Shown here one piece after another: positions 8,274 through 17,539 of a DNA stretch of 64,000 nucleotides (position 1 is its first letter; every line of letters begins with the position of its first letter). Source of the stretch: Lachnospiraceae bacterium. GTDB taxonomy: Bacteria > Bacillota > Clostridia > Lachnospirales > Lachnospiraceae. The DNA lies in NCBI GenBank assembly GCA_022799355.1, contig JAAWOG010000012.1:1-64000 (forward strand), given 5' to 3'. Under the pieces are notes generated by a model. The model ran no database searches and was not told the origin of the DNA. It saw only the letters and a program-made list of their open reading frames with translations. Made by a program: the position numbers and the translations under genes.

Positions 8274-8440
8274 TGGTATAATATCGACAGATATTATACC
8301 AGCGCCGAGCGAAGCGAGTGTGCATCGCAAAGCGTAGCATGTCGATAGACATGGTATAATATCGGCAGATATTATACCAGCGCCGAGCGAAGCGAGTGTG
8401 CATCGCGAAGCGTTACCATGGCGATAGACATGGTATAATC
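8274..8440. repeat. 78-bp tandem repeat (2.1 copies) carrying back-to-back extended -10 promoters
   Basis: Units start at 8274, 8352 and 8431 (partial), with lengths of 78 and 79 bases. Each full unit begins with TGGTATAAT, a perfect extended -10 on the plus strand, inside a perfect 11-bp inverted repeat (GGTATAATATC, 4-base loop, complement). The other arm gives TGGTATAAT on the minus strand. The rest of each unit is CGCCGAGCGAAGCGAG-type sequence. This occupies the 340-bp gap between the htrA-like gene and mutS2, so it probably supplies promoters for both. No good -35 box was found. Confidence 0.75.
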
Positions 8441-8501
8441 TCAACAGAACGCCAAAAACATGGCAAATAGTAATCAATTTAAGTATACGGGAACAGATAT
8501 C

Positions 8502-10928
8502 ATGAACGACAAATCACTGAAAGTTTTGGAATTTTATAAAATTATCGAATTGCTGACAGAACATGCCACCTCTGAGCCGGGACGCATAATGTGCCGCGCT
8601 TTACGTCCCTCTGTGGTTCTCTCCACCATCGAGCAGAGCCAGCAGGAGACCGAGGATGCCGTGGGACGGCTTCTGCGCAGGGGTTCTACAAATTTCGGCA
8701 GCAACAAAGATCTGGGCTTTTCTTTGAAAAGTCTGGATGTGGGCAGCACTCTATCCATCTCCGAACTGTTAAAGATCGCCATGCTGTTGGAAAACGTGGC
8801 AAGGGTAAAAAACTATGGCAGAGAAGGAAAAGAAAACGGGCAAAATACCCGGAATGAGGAGGACGATGCACTGACGCGCGCTGACTCCCTTGCCCCTTTA
8901 TTTGACGCCTTAGAGCCTTTTACACCGCTTTCCTCGGAAATCAGGCGATGCATTTTATCAGAGGAAGAAATTGCGGATGATGCCAGCAGCAACCTAAAAA
9001 GAATACGGCGCGAAAAACTGTCCACCAGCGATAAGATCCATGCGCAGCTTCTCTCTATGGTGAACGGCTCCTGCCGCAGCTATCTGCAGGACGCTGTAAT
9101 CACTCAGCGCAATAACCGCTACTGTATTCCCGTGAAGGCGGAATATAAAGCGCAGGTCCCGGGTATGGTACACGACCAGTCGTCCACCGGCTCTACTTTT
9201 TTTATCGAACCTTCTGCTGTTGTGGCATTAAATAACAGGTTAAAGGAATTGGACACGGAGGAAAAAGATGAAATCGACGTAATCCTTGCGGGTTTAAGCG
9301 CTCAGACGGCTGAACATTCTTCTGAGATTCTCGAAGACTGTCGGCTGATGACACTGCTTGATTTTATTTTTGCCAAAGCCTCCCTTGCCCTTACCATGAA
9401 CGGCTCCCGTCCTCTCTTTAACGAAGAGTACCGGATCAATATCAGGAAAGGACGCCATCCGCTGATCGATAAAAAATCCGTGGTGCCCATCGATATTCAC
9501 CTTGGGAAGGACTTCGATCTGCTGGTTATCACCGGTCCGAATACCGGCGGCAAGACCGTCTCCTTAAAAACCGTCGGGCTGTTTACGCTGATGGGGCAGG
9601 CGGGGCTGCAGATCCCCGCACTGGACCGCTCGGAACTTTCCGTTTTCCGGGAAGTTTATGCGGATATCGGCGATGAACAGAGCATCGAGCAGAGCCTGTC
9701 CACATTTTCCTCCCATATGACAAACATCGTCCGCATCCTCAAAAACGCACAGGAAAACTCCCTCTGTCTTTTTGATGAACTGGGGGCGGGAACAGATCCC
9801 ACGGAGGGCGCCGCCCTTGCCATTGCCATTTTAAATTATCTGCATGAGCGGGGTATCCGCACTATGGCTACCACCCATTACAGCGAACTAAAAGTTTATG
9901 CCCTGTCTACGGATTTTGTGGAAAATGCCTGCTGTGAATTTAACGTGGAGACACTTCGCCCCACATACCGCCTGCTGATCGGTATTCCGGGCAAGAGCAA
10001 CGCTTTTGCGATCTCCCGCAGGCTGGGACTGCCGGAGTATATCATCGATGCCGCCAGGTTGCAGATCAGTGAAGAAAAAGAAAGTTTCGAGGACCTGATT
10101 GCGGATCTGGAGAGCAGCAAGGTTACGATCGAAAAGGAAGAGGCCGAGATACGTTCTTATAAGGAAGAAATTGAGGCCCTGAAAAAGAAGCTGGAGGCAA
10201 AACAGGAAAAGCTGGACGCTTCCAGAGAAAAAATCCTGCAGGAAGCCCATGCCCAGGCAAGAGATATCCTGCAGGATGCAAAAGACACTGCGGACGAAAC
10301 CATCAGGGCTTTTCAGAAGGCAGGTCCCGGCGCTTCCATGAAAGAGTTAGAAGCTTCCCGGCAAAAGCTTCGCAAAAAAATTGATGACAAAAACAGTAAA
10401 CTCTCCCTGAAGAACACGCCGAAGCCCGATACCTCCAAAGCCCTGAAAGCTTCCGACTTAAAGTTGGGAGACTCCGTAAAAATTCTTTCCATGGGCTTAA
10501 AGGGTACGGTCAGTTCTCTCCCGGACCATAAAGGCAGCCTGTTCGTACAGTGCGGCATCATCCGCACTCAGACAAATATTAACGACCTGATCCGGGTACA
10601 GGAAAATGACGTGACCGGACCGTCAGGATTGAGAACCGCCAAAACAAGTACCGGCAAAATGAAGATGAGTAAATCCCTCTCCATCTCCACAGAGATCAAC
10701 CTGTTGGGAATGACAACGGACGAAGCGCTTTCACAGCTCGATAAATATCTCGATGATGCCTACCTCGCCCATCTTCCCAGTGTCCGTATCGTCCATGGAA
10801 AGGGAACCGGGGCTTTGAGAAATGCCGTGCAGCGACATCTGAAACAAATCCGTTATGTGGAGAGTTTCCGCCTCGGCGAATTCGGAGAAGGTGACGCCGG
10901 TGTCACAATTGCAACCTTTAAAAAATAA
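8502..10928 (+). CDS. mutS2: MutS2-family ATPase/endonuclease
   Basis: 808 residues from the ATG at 8502 (MNDKSLKVLEFYKIIELL, the usual family start); an ATG 14 codons upstream lacks a ribosome binding site. It has the core/clamp region, the Walker A motif ITGPNTGGKT near residue 325, Walker B LCLFDELGAGTDPTEGAAL near 415, a long coiled coil (about 510-610), and a C-terminal Smr domain (INLLGMTTDEALSQLDKYL, VRIVHGKGTGALRNAV). MutS2 acts on branched DNA in recombination and, in some Firmicutes, on collided ribosomes. The two-component pair follows after 17 bases. Confidence 0.96.
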   Translation: MNDKSLKVLEFYKIIELLTEHATSEPGRIMCRALRPSVVLSTIEQSQQETEDAVGRLLRRGSTNFGSNKDLGFSLKSLDVGSTLSISELLKIAMLLENVARVKNYGREGKENGQNTRNEEDDALTRADSLAPLFDALEPFTPLSSEIRRCILSEEEIADDASSNLKRIRREKLSTSDKIHAQLLSMVNGSCRSYLQDAVITQRNNRYCIPVKAEYKAQVPGMVHDQSSTGSTFFIEPSAVVALNNRLKELDTEEKDEIDVILAGLSAQTAEHSSEILEDCRLMTLLDFIFAKASLALTMNGSRPLFNEEYRINIRKGRHPLIDKKSVVPIDIHLGKDFDLLVITGPNTGGKTVSLKTVGLFTLMGQAGLQIPALDRSELSVFREVYADIGDEQSIEQSLSTFSSHMTNIVRILKNAQENSLCLFDELGAGTDPTEGAALAIAILNYLHERGIRTMATTHYSELKVYALSTDFVENACCEFNVETLRPTYRLLIGIPGKSNAFAISRRLGLPEYIIDAARLQISEEKESFEDLIADLESSKVTIEKEEAEIRSYKEEIEALKKKLEAKQEKLDASREKILQEAHAQARDILQDAKDTADETIRAFQKAGPGASMKELEASRQKLRKKIDDKNSKLSLKNTPKPDTSKALKASDLKLGDSVKILSMGLKGTVSSLPDHKGSLFVQCGIIRTQTNINDLIRVQENDVTGPSGLRTAKTSTGKMKMSKSLSISTEINLLGMTTDEALSQLDKYLDDAYLAHLPSVRIVHGKGTGALRNAVQRHLKQIRYVESFRLGEFGEGDAGVTIATFKK

Positions 10929-10945
10929 CACACAGGAGGATTACC

Positions 10946-11647
10946 ATGGCAGTCAAACAAAAAATTTTAATTGTAGACGATGACAACAATATCGCTGAAC
11001 TGATTTCTCTTTATCTGACAAAGGAATGCTTCGAGACCATGATCGTAGGAGACGGGGAATCAGCTCTGACTGCGGTGGAAAGCTTTCGTCCGAATCTGAT
11101 GCTGCTGGATCTGATGCTGCCGGGCATTGACGGCTATCAGGTCTGCCGGGAAATACGGGCAAAGTCATCCCTGCCCATCATTATGCTCTCGGCAAAAGGG
11201 GAGATTTTTGATAAGGTGCTGGGATTGGAAATGGGAGCTGATGACTATATGGAAAAACCCTTTGACTCCAAGGAACTTGTGGCAAGGGTGAAAGCCGTGC
11301 TGAGACGATATAAGCCTGCCATACAGGCGGCTCCCGATCCCGATATCAAATGCGTGGAGTACCCCGACCTTGTTGTCAACCAGACCAACTACTCCGTTCT
11401 CTACAAAGGGCATCCCGTGGAAATGCCTCCCAAAGAGCTGGAACTGCTGTATTTTCTGGCTTCCTCACCCAATCATGTTTTCACAAGGGAACAGCTCCTT
11501 GACCAGATCTGGGGCTACGAATATATCGGCGATACAAGAACCGTGGATGTGCATATCAAACGTTTACGGGAAAAAATAAATGACCATGAAAGCTGGAAAC
11601 TGGCTACGATCTGGGGCATCGGTTACAAGTTTGAAGTAAAAATGTGA
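10946..11647 (+). CDS. OmpR/PhoB-family response regulator
   Basis: 233 residues. The receiver domain (1-120) has the acidic pocket VDDDN, the phosphoacceptor Asp in LLDLMLPGIDGYQV near residue 52, the Thr/Ser-equivalent in IIMLSAKGE and the conserved Lys in MEKPFDSKEL. The winged-helix DNA-binding domain (135-232) includes FTREQLLDQIWGYEYIGDTRTVDVHIKRLREKI. AGGAGG precedes the start. The cognate kinase starts 10 bases downstream, giving a classical pair. The signal and targets are unknown. Confidence 0.95.
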   Translation: MAVKQKILIVDDDNNIAELISLYLTKECFETMIVGDGESALTAVESFRPNLMLLDLMLPGIDGYQVCREIRAKSSLPIIMLSAKGEIFDKVLGLEMGADDYMEKPFDSKELVARVKAVLRRYKPAIQAAPDPDIKCVEYPDLVVNQTNYSVLYKGHPVEMPPKELELLYFLASSPNHVFTREQLLDQIWGYEYIGDTRTVDVHIKRLREKINDHESWKLATIWGIGYKFEVKM

Positions 11648-11656
11648 GGCGGGAGC

Positions 11657-13075
11657 ATGAGTAAAACCCTCTATCCAAAATTCATATTGGCTTATCTGAT
11701 CTTCGGCTTTTTCGGCTTTGTTGTTGTGGCTACTTTTGTGTCCAACATGACACTGGACCATATCAAAAAGAACCATGCCGAATCCCTGTATAAAGAAGCG
11801 ATCCAGATTGCCAACACCTACGCCTCGGACCTCTATAGCAACCGAACCTCTTTAGACACCGTAAAAAATCAGATTGACGCACTGGCTGTCTATATGAACA
11901 GCACCATCTGGATCATCAACCCCTCCGGGCGCATGGTGTTAGACTCCTCTACCCCTCTTGACATCGAAAAAGAGACGGTAATTGAACATTTTGATTCCAC
12001 GGCCGCCGCCGGTTCTTACTATACCGTCGGAAAATTTTTCGGCTATTTTCAGGAGGACATGCTCAGTGTATTCGCGCCTATTACCTACAACTACAGGGTT
12101 CAGGGGTATGTTGTCATCCATATGTCCATGTCTGCCATCAGGCAGGAGGCCCATAATTTTTTGAATATATCCTATATTATGCTGATTATTCTATTCGTAC
12201 TATCCCTGATCATTCTGATCTTTTTTACGGAGATCGTCTACATTCCGCTGAAAAAGATCATTTCCGCCACGGAACAGTACGCTTCCGGCAATATGCACTA
12301 TGAGTTTACAGTGGAAAGCGCCGATGAGATGGGATATCTTGCCGCCTCCCTGAACTATATGGCAAGCGAGATTGCCCGGGGCGAGGACAACCAGAAAAAA
12401 TTTGTGGCAAATGTTTCCCATGACTTCCGCTCCCCGCTTACTTCCATCAGAGGCTACTTAGACGCCATGATAGACGGTACAATTCCGCCCGAACTGCATG
12501 AAAAATATTTAAATATTGTCCTGAACGAAACCGACCGCCTGAAAAAGCTGACGGACTCCCTGCTGACACTGAATAACCTGAATACAAAAGGTGTTTATCT
12601 GGAAAAATCCGTCTTTGACTTAAACACAACGATCCGAAATACCGCCGCCACCTTTGAAGGTGTCTGCAGAAATAAATCCGTTGCCATCGAACTGGTACTG
12701 ACCGGAGAAATCATGCCAGTAGATGCCGATATGGGAAAAATCCAGCAGGTTCTTTACAACATTCTGGACAATGCCATCAAGTTCAGCCCCCAGGATTCCA
12801 TTATCAAGATAGAGACCACGGAAAAGAAAAACAAGGTCTTTGTCTCCATCAAGGACAGAGGCATCGGCATCCCTAAAGAAGATTTAAAGCTGATCTGGGA
12901 CCGCTTTTACAAATCCGATCTCTCCCGCGGCAAAGACAAGAAAGGCACGGGACTTGGGCTTTCCATTACGAAGGAGATCATTATGGCGCACGGCGAGCAT
13001 ATCAATGTAATCAGTACCGTCGGCGTGGGCACGGAGTTTATTTTTTCATTGCCTGTGGCGGACGAGGAAGAATAA
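11657..13075 (+). CDS. Sensor histidine kinase with HAMP domain
   Basis: 472 residues. A membrane helix near residues 8-30, an extracytoplasmic sensor region of about 130 residues, a second helix near 168-190 (YIMLIILFVLSLIILIFF), a HAMP linker (195-245), the phosphoacceptor His in VSHDFRSPLTSIRGYLDA near 255, and an ATPase domain with an N-box (NILDNAIKFSPQ), G1 (KDRGIGIPKEDL) and G2 (GTGLGLSI). It forms an operon with the preceding regulator. The sensor domain is not recognisable to me, so the stimulus is unknown. Confidence 0.94.
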   Translation: MSKTLYPKFILAYLIFGFFGFVVVATFVSNMTLDHIKKNHAESLYKEAIQIANTYASDLYSNRTSLDTVKNQIDALAVYMNSTIWIINPSGRMVLDSSTPLDIEKETVIEHFDSTAAAGSYYTVGKFFGYFQEDMLSVFAPITYNYRVQGYVVIHMSMSAIRQEAHNFLNISYIMLIILFVLSLIILIFFTEIVYIPLKKIISATEQYASGNMHYEFTVESADEMGYLAASLNYMASEIARGEDNQKKFVANVSHDFRSPLTSIRGYLDAMIDGTIPPELHEKYLNIVLNETDRLKKLTDSLLTLNNLNTKGVYLEKSVFDLNTTIRNTAATFEGVCRNKSVAIELVLTGEIMPVDADMGKIQQVLYNILDNAIKFSPQDSIIKIETTEKKNKVFVSIKDRGIGIPKEDLKLIWDRFYKSDLSRGKDKKGTGLGLSITKEIIMAHGEHINVISTVGVGTEFIFSLPVADEEE

Positions 13076-13094
13076 ATCCCCATCCGCCGCCAGT

Positions 13095-14303
13095 TTATGA
13101 AATAATATTCTTTCTTCTTGCAGGTCCCCAAATGATTCTCATCAGCAAGGTCGCCAGAAGCAAAATACCGCCCAGCAGATAAAAGGACGCTCTCACCGAA
13201 TACCTGCTCCCTAAAAACCCCGTCAAGGGACTTGCCGCCACCATCAACACGGAGTACAGCATACTGTCCACGCTGATCAATGTCGCCCGATAATCGCTGG
13301 AAAAATCCCGGTTTACATTTTCACTGACTTTTATCTCCGCAAATCCTTCGCATCCCCGCGCAAGGCAGGCTCCGAGGAGAACAATGACAAGAATATTGTT
13401 GCCGGCAAGACAAGTGCCGACTCCGCTTATCACGCCGCATATCAATAATGCCGCTGCCAGTCTGCTCTCATTTTTGGACGCAATTCTCGTTCCCACCGCT
13501 CCTGCCAGCGGAATCACAAGCATGGGAATCCCAATCAGACTTTTCGGCCAGCCGCAGTTCACAAGATGTTCCTGCAGATACATCATAATCAGATAACAGG
13601 GGCAGGCAATGGCCGCACCGGAGAACAGTTTTCCAATTGTTATCGGATTCTCTTTTATAAACTGAAACGTCCCGGAAATATGCTGCTTCCAGCGTCTTCC
13701 CAGCTCTTCTTTTACACAGGAATCCCTCATTTCCTGTCCTTTCGTTACCACCGGCTCCCGCACTCCCGATACAAAGAAAATGATACACAGATACAAGCCC
13801 ATACTGATATAATAAGTATACTTATATCCTATTAAAATAGCAAACGGGCTGGCCGCACAGGAAAGGGCACTCGTGATTCTGCCCGTTGCACTTAAGTTCG
13901 CCCATATTTTTTTATACCGTGTTTCGCATCCCGCTTCCAGCAGGCTGTCATAAACCAGCGCTTCCTCCGTTCCGGACGCCAGATTCAGGCTCAATGCGGA
14001 AAAAATCATTCCACAGTAAACAAACCCTGAAGAGCCCTCCAGTGTCATAAAAAGAGCCGAACCCATTCCAAGTACTGCCGATATCAAAAGGGTGCGCTTT
14101 CTCCCAAAAAGATCCGCCGCCATACCGCTGGGCACCTCAAAGAGCATGCTTGTGATATGATAAATGCCTTCCGCAATCCCTACCTGTGCCAGAGAAAAAC
14201 CTCGCTCCAGCAAAAAAAGTACCCAGACGGCGTCCACCATACGAAAAGTGAGCGCCGCTTCATAAAGGTACATTCGTACCATCTGTTTTTTTATATTCAT
14301 CAT
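13095..14303 (-). CDS. Major facilitator superfamily transporter
   Basis: About 402 residues with roughly 12 hydrophobic segments. The cytoplasmic loop 2-3 motif GMAADLFGRKRTLL near residue 60 is the MFS signature. Two adjacent ATGs follow GGAGG; the second (14300) has better spacing. It converges on the histidine kinase gene with only 19 bases between. It is monocistronic, and the upstream 219 bases (14304-14522) hold no gene I can support. The substrate is unknown; drug or sugar efflux families both fit. Confidence 0.88.
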   Translation of the reverse strand: MMNIKKQMVRMYLYEAALTFRMVDAVWVLFLLERGFSLAQVGIAEGIYHITSMLFEVPSGMAADLFGRKRTLLISAVLGMGSALFMTLEGSSGFVYCGMIFSALSLNLASGTEEALVYDSLLEAGCETRYKKIWANLSATGRITSALSCAASPFAILIGYKYTYYISMGLYLCIIFFVSGVREPVVTKGQEMRDSCVKEELGRRWKQHISGTFQFIKENPITIGKLFSGAAIACPCYLIMMYLQEHLVNCGWPKSLIGIPMLVIPLAGAVGTRIASKNESRLAAALLICGVISGVGTCLAGNNILVIVLLGACLARGCEGFAEIKVSENVNRDFSSDYRATLISVDSMLYSVLMVAASPLTGFLGSRYSVRASFYLLGGILLLATLLMRIIWGPARRKNIIS

Positions 14304-14522
14304 AAACCTCCGAATAAAATTTTCAATCGGAAAAAAATCTCAAAATAATAATACGTGGAATAATCACCCTGAAAAGGGCATAAAGATAGCCTGAAAGAAT
14401 CAAATATTTCCTTTAAACATAAAAATAACCCGATTTTTCCAGCTCATGATGTTTTGCTCCCGTTACATAAAAACTGTCTGTATCATAACATGTGCTCTGT
14501 CTTCTGTCAATATGGCCCCATT

Positions 14523-15014
14523 TTATTTCCACCGCAGTCTGTGCAGCTCCCCTTTCCGCCGCAGCCCTTCAAAATCATTTTGCCGAAGCGCCTCATACAG
14601 CACAATTGCCACGGAGTTTGACAGGTTCAGAGAGCGAATATCATCCAGCATCGGAATCCTGATACAGTCCTCTTCGTGATCCACCAGAATTTCCTCCGGA
14701 ATCCCCCCGCTCTCTTTTCCGAACATAATATAATCATCCATACCGAAAGAAACTTCCGTATAGACTTTTTTTGCCTTAGTCGTAGCAAACCGGATTTTTG
14801 CACCGGGATGTTTTTCCCGGAACTCCTGATAGTTGATATATCTTGTCACATCAAGGCTCTCCCAGTAATCCATCCCGGCACGTTTGATAGACTTTTCATC
14901 CAGCCGGAAGCCCAAAGGCTCTATCAAATGCAGACTGCTTCCCGTCGCGACGCAGGTCCTGCCGATATTTCCCGTATTTGCCGGTATCTCCGGCTGGTGT
15001 AAGATAATGTGCAT
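14523..15014 (-). CDS. trmL: tRNA (cytidine(34)-2'-O)-methyltransferase TrmL
   Basis: A 163-residue SPOUT-class enzyme methylating the wobble nucleotide of leucine tRNAs. It has the conserved start MHIILHQPEIPANTGNIGRTC, the central GMDYWE, and the trefoil-knot SAM site: FGKESGGIPEEIL and IPMLDDIRSLNLSNSVAIVLYEALRQ. The length matches the family. It lies 55 bases downstream of the aminotransferase gene and may be cotranscribed with it. Confidence 0.95.
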   Translation of the reverse strand: MHIILHQPEIPANTGNIGRTCVATGSSLHLIEPLGFRLDEKSIKRAGMDYWESLDVTRYINYQEFREKHPGAKIRFATTKAKKVYTEVSFGMDDYIMFGKESGGIPEEILVDHEEDCIRIPMLDDIRSLNLSNSVAIVLYEALRQNDFEGLRRKGELHRLRWK

Positions 15015-15069
15015 CCTTCATTTCCTCATGGAGTTGCAGCAAATCTGACTCAGATTCACTTCAAATCTG

Positions 15070-16254
15070 TTATGCCTTATCCTGCTGTTTCTCTTTTCTA
15101 AGCCTCTCCACAAACTCTCTGATCCGCCCGATTGCAATTTTCAGATTATCCAGCGAGTATGCGTAAGAAATCCGCAAAAAGCCCTCGCCGCAGGCGCCGA
15201 ATGCCGTCCCGGGCACCACTGCCACCTTCTCTTCCTTCAAAAGCCTCGTGGCAAACTCTTCACTGGTCATGCCAAATTCCTGAATGGAAGGGAATATATA
15301 GAACGCACCGAAGGGTTCAAAACATGCCAGCCCCATCTCCCGAAAGGCATGTACCAGATAGCGGCGGCGCTGATTGTACGCCTCACGCATCTCCTGCACA
15401 TCTCCGTCGCCATTCTTAAGCGCTTCCACCGCCGCATACTGGCTTGTGGTCGGCGCGCACATAATCGCATACTGGTGCACTTTCAGCATCTGCTCGATAA
15501 TATCCGCAGGTCCGCAGGCATAGCCAAGACGCCAGCCTGTCATCGCATAGGCTTTGGAAAATCCGTTGATCAGGATCGTTCTCTCCTGCATGCCGGGCAT
15601 CTGAGCGATGGAGATATGTTTCTCCTTATAGGTCAGCTCCGAGTAGATCTCATCGGACATCACAAAAATATCCTTCTCAATACATATCTTTGCAATCTCC
15701 TGCAAATCTTTCTCCTCTAAAATAGCCCCCGTCGGATTGTTCGGGAAAGGCAGCACCAGAATCTTTGTCTTTTCGGTGATCGCATCCAACAGCTCCTGCG
15801 CCGTCAGCCGAAATTCATTCTCCTCTTTTAAATCGATGATCACAGGCACGCCCCCCGCCAGGAGCACGCAGGGCTCATAGGAGACATAGCTTGGCTGAGG
15901 AATCAGTACTTCCTCCCCGGGATTCAGCATCACCCGCATACCGATATCGATAGCTTCCGATCCGCCCACCGTGATCAGCACTTCCTTCATTGCATCATAT
16001 TCCAGATTCTGCCGCCGCTTTAAATAATTGGTGATCTCCTGCCGAAGTTCCTTCAGCCCCGAGTTGGACGTATAAAAGGTACGCCCCTTTTCCAGCGAAT
16101 AGATACCCTCATCCCGAACATGCCAGGGCGTATCAAAATCAGGCTCGCCCACCCCCAGAGAAATCGCGTCCGGCATCTCGCTCACAATATCAAAAAATTT
16201 CCGGATTCCCGAAAACGGGATATCCACAACTCTATCAGCTAACGGATTTCTCAC
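15070..16254 (-). CDS. Class I/II PLP-dependent aminotransferase
   Basis: 394 residues of fold-type I. The motifs include SLGVGEPDFDTPWHV near 35, the PLP-binding lysine in NGFSKAYAMTGWRLGYACGP near 235, and a C-terminal EGFLRISYAYSLDNL with the carboxylate-binding Arg. The start is GTG, overlapping the Lrp-type regulator stop by 4 bases (GTGA), so the two are translationally coupled. The pairing with an AsnC/Lrp regulator suggests amino-acid use or synthesis; aspartate, aromatic or alanine specificity cannot be decided from sequence. Confidence 0.93.
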   Translation of the reverse strand: MRNPLADRVVDIPFSGIRKFFDIVSEMPDAISLGVGEPDFDTPWHVRDEGIYSLEKGRTFYTSNSGLKELRQEITNYLKRRQNLEYDAMKEVLITVGGSEAIDIGMRVMLNPGEEVLIPQPSYVSYEPCVLLAGGVPVIIDLKEENEFRLTAQELLDAITEKTKILVLPFPNNPTGAILEEKDLQEIAKICIEKDIFVMSDEIYSELTYKEKHISIAQMPGMQERTILINGFSKAYAMTGWRLGYACGPADIIEQMLKVHQYAIMCAPTTSQYAAVEALKNGDGDVQEMREAYNQRRRYLVHAFREMGLACFEPFGAFYIFPSIQEFGMTSEEFATRLLKEEKVAVVPGTAFGACGEGFLRISYAYSLDNLKIAIGRIREFVERLRKEKQQDKA

Positions 16255-16733
16255 GGTGTCACCTTCTCTCTTGTATCTTCATATTTTTTCTCAAGGATCG
16301 TTCCGTGATCCTTATATTTTTTCAGAATAAAATGTGTCGCCGTGCTGATCACGGTATCCAGTGTGGACAGTTTATCGGACACAAATGCGGACACCTCCCT
16401 GAGCGTTTTTCCCTCCAGAGAAACTAAAAGATCATAGCCGCCGGAAATCAGGTAAACCGCATGTACTTCGGGATATTTATAGATCCGCTCCGCAATATTG
16501 TCAAAACCCTGTCCCCTCTGCGGCGTCACTCGCACTTCAATCAGCGCCGACACCTTCTCCACGCCTACCTTATCCCAGTCAATCATCGTATGATAGCCGC
16601 AGATCACACCTTCCTGCTCACATTTTTGCAGTTCCTCCACAATAGCCGTCTCTTCCACGCCTAAAATAACTGCCAGTTCTTTTAAATCAATACGACTGTT
16701 CCTCTCAATAATCTTCAATAACTGTTCTCTCAT
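16251..16733 (-). CDS. Lrp/AsnC-family transcriptional regulator
   Basis: 160 residues. An N-terminal helix-turn-helix (LLKIIERNSRIDLKELAVILGVEE) and a RAM ligand-binding domain (ALIEVRVTPQRGQGFDNIAERIYKYPEVHAVYLISGGYDLLV). The ATG at 16733 is chosen because AAAGG precedes it; an in-frame ATG six codons upstream lacks one. It probably controls the coupled aminotransferase in response to an amino acid. Confidence 0.93.
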   Translation of the reverse strand: MREQLLKIIERNSRIDLKELAVILGVEETAIVEELQKCEQEGVICGYHTMIDWDKVGVEKVSALIEVRVTPQRGQGFDNIAERIYKYPEVHAVYLISGGYDLLVSLEGKTLREVSAFVSDKLSTLDTVISTATHFILKKYKDHGTILEKKYEDTREKVTP

Positions 16734-16793
16734 AATCTTGCCTTTCTGCATTATATTTTCTGACAGCTGCGCCCGGCAGTTCTCAACCCTGTT

Positions 16794-17408
16794 TTACATA
16801 CTCTTTACAGGGCTCATTGCCCGTATCACTTCCAGCGCATCTGCATAATGTTTCTCAAGGAATCTTCGTTCCTCTCCATTTATGACAACCCTGTCATTAT
16901 TAGCCGTCGTAAAACCGATGACTTCCGAATCGATCCCCTCTCCTGCAAGCCTGCTTTTCAGTCTGCCGCCGTTTTCCGCCAGCAGAAGACAGCTCCCCTT
17001 TGAATGCATATGATAGGGATTTACATCAAAAAAATTACAGATCTCTATCGTCTCCTGTTTTACCGGTATCTTTTTTAACCAAACCTCCAGTCCGACGCCT
17101 GCCAGCTTTCCCATATTCCAAAGCCCCGCGAAAACACCGCCCTCCGCAAGAAGGTACATTCCCGCAATATTTTCTTCCGCAGCTTCCGGAAGAAAATATT
17201 CACTGCAGCCATCGGACTTTCCGGCGGGTGCGGCCTCCGGTATCTGCCAGATCAGCTTCTCCTGCTTCCTCGCTCCTTCCAGAAAAGACACCGGATACCT
17301 GCTCCCCAGTTCTTTCCCTCTTTCAAGCGCCAAAAGCACGGAACCATACAGCCCCGCAAACCCTGTCATAACAATATCCAGATCGTTTGCCCCTGCTTTC
17401 TTCCCCAT
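16794..17408 (-). CDS. Stand-alone AIR-synthase-related C-terminal domain (HypE/PurM superfamily)
   Basis: 204 residues matching only the second half of AIR-synthase-related (PurM/HypE-like) proteins, which are usually about 330 long. The residues GVGLEVWLKKIPVKQETIEICNFFDVNPYHM, GCxL-like GSCLLLAENGG, VIGFTTANNDRVVINGEERRFLE are typical of the AIRS_C domain. The ATP-binding N-terminal half is missing, and no remnant lies in the 131 bases upstream. The start has GAGGAAG close before it, so the short form looks genuinely translated. Its role is unknown. Confidence 0.75.
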   Translation of the reverse strand: MGKKAGANDLDIVMTGFAGLYGSVLLALERGKELGSRYPVSFLEGARKQEKLIWQIPEAAPAGKSDGCSEYFLPEAAEENIAGMYLLAEGGVFAGLWNMGKLAGVGLEVWLKKIPVKQETIEICNFFDVNPYHMHSKGSCLLLAENGGRLKSRLAGEGIDSEVIGFTTANNDRVVINGEERRFLEKHYADALEVIRAMSPVKSM

Positions 17409-17478
17409 CTCTTCCTCTGCCTATCATACACCATTGCACTATCTTAACGGCATATTCCCCCGGAATACGCCTGTGCGC

Positions 17479-17518
17479 AAAAAAGGGCGTGGCTGTCTTT
17501 TTCCCTGCCAGGCCCTTC
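17479..17518 (-). terminator. Rho-independent terminator of the VanW-domain gene
   Basis: On the minus strand AAGGGCCTGGC pairs with GCCACGCCCTT (with internal mismatches) and is followed by TTTTTT. It lies about 20 bases after the stop codon of the VanW gene. Confidence 0.8.
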
Positions 17519-17539
17519 TTCCATGTCGCACCTATCTTA

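Noticed and set aside
8211..8477. A short minus-strand frame across the 78-bp repeats
   Set aside because: Its protein repeat (CTLASLGAGIIS) is simply the DNA repeat translated; it has no ribosome site and overlaps the mutS2 promoter region.
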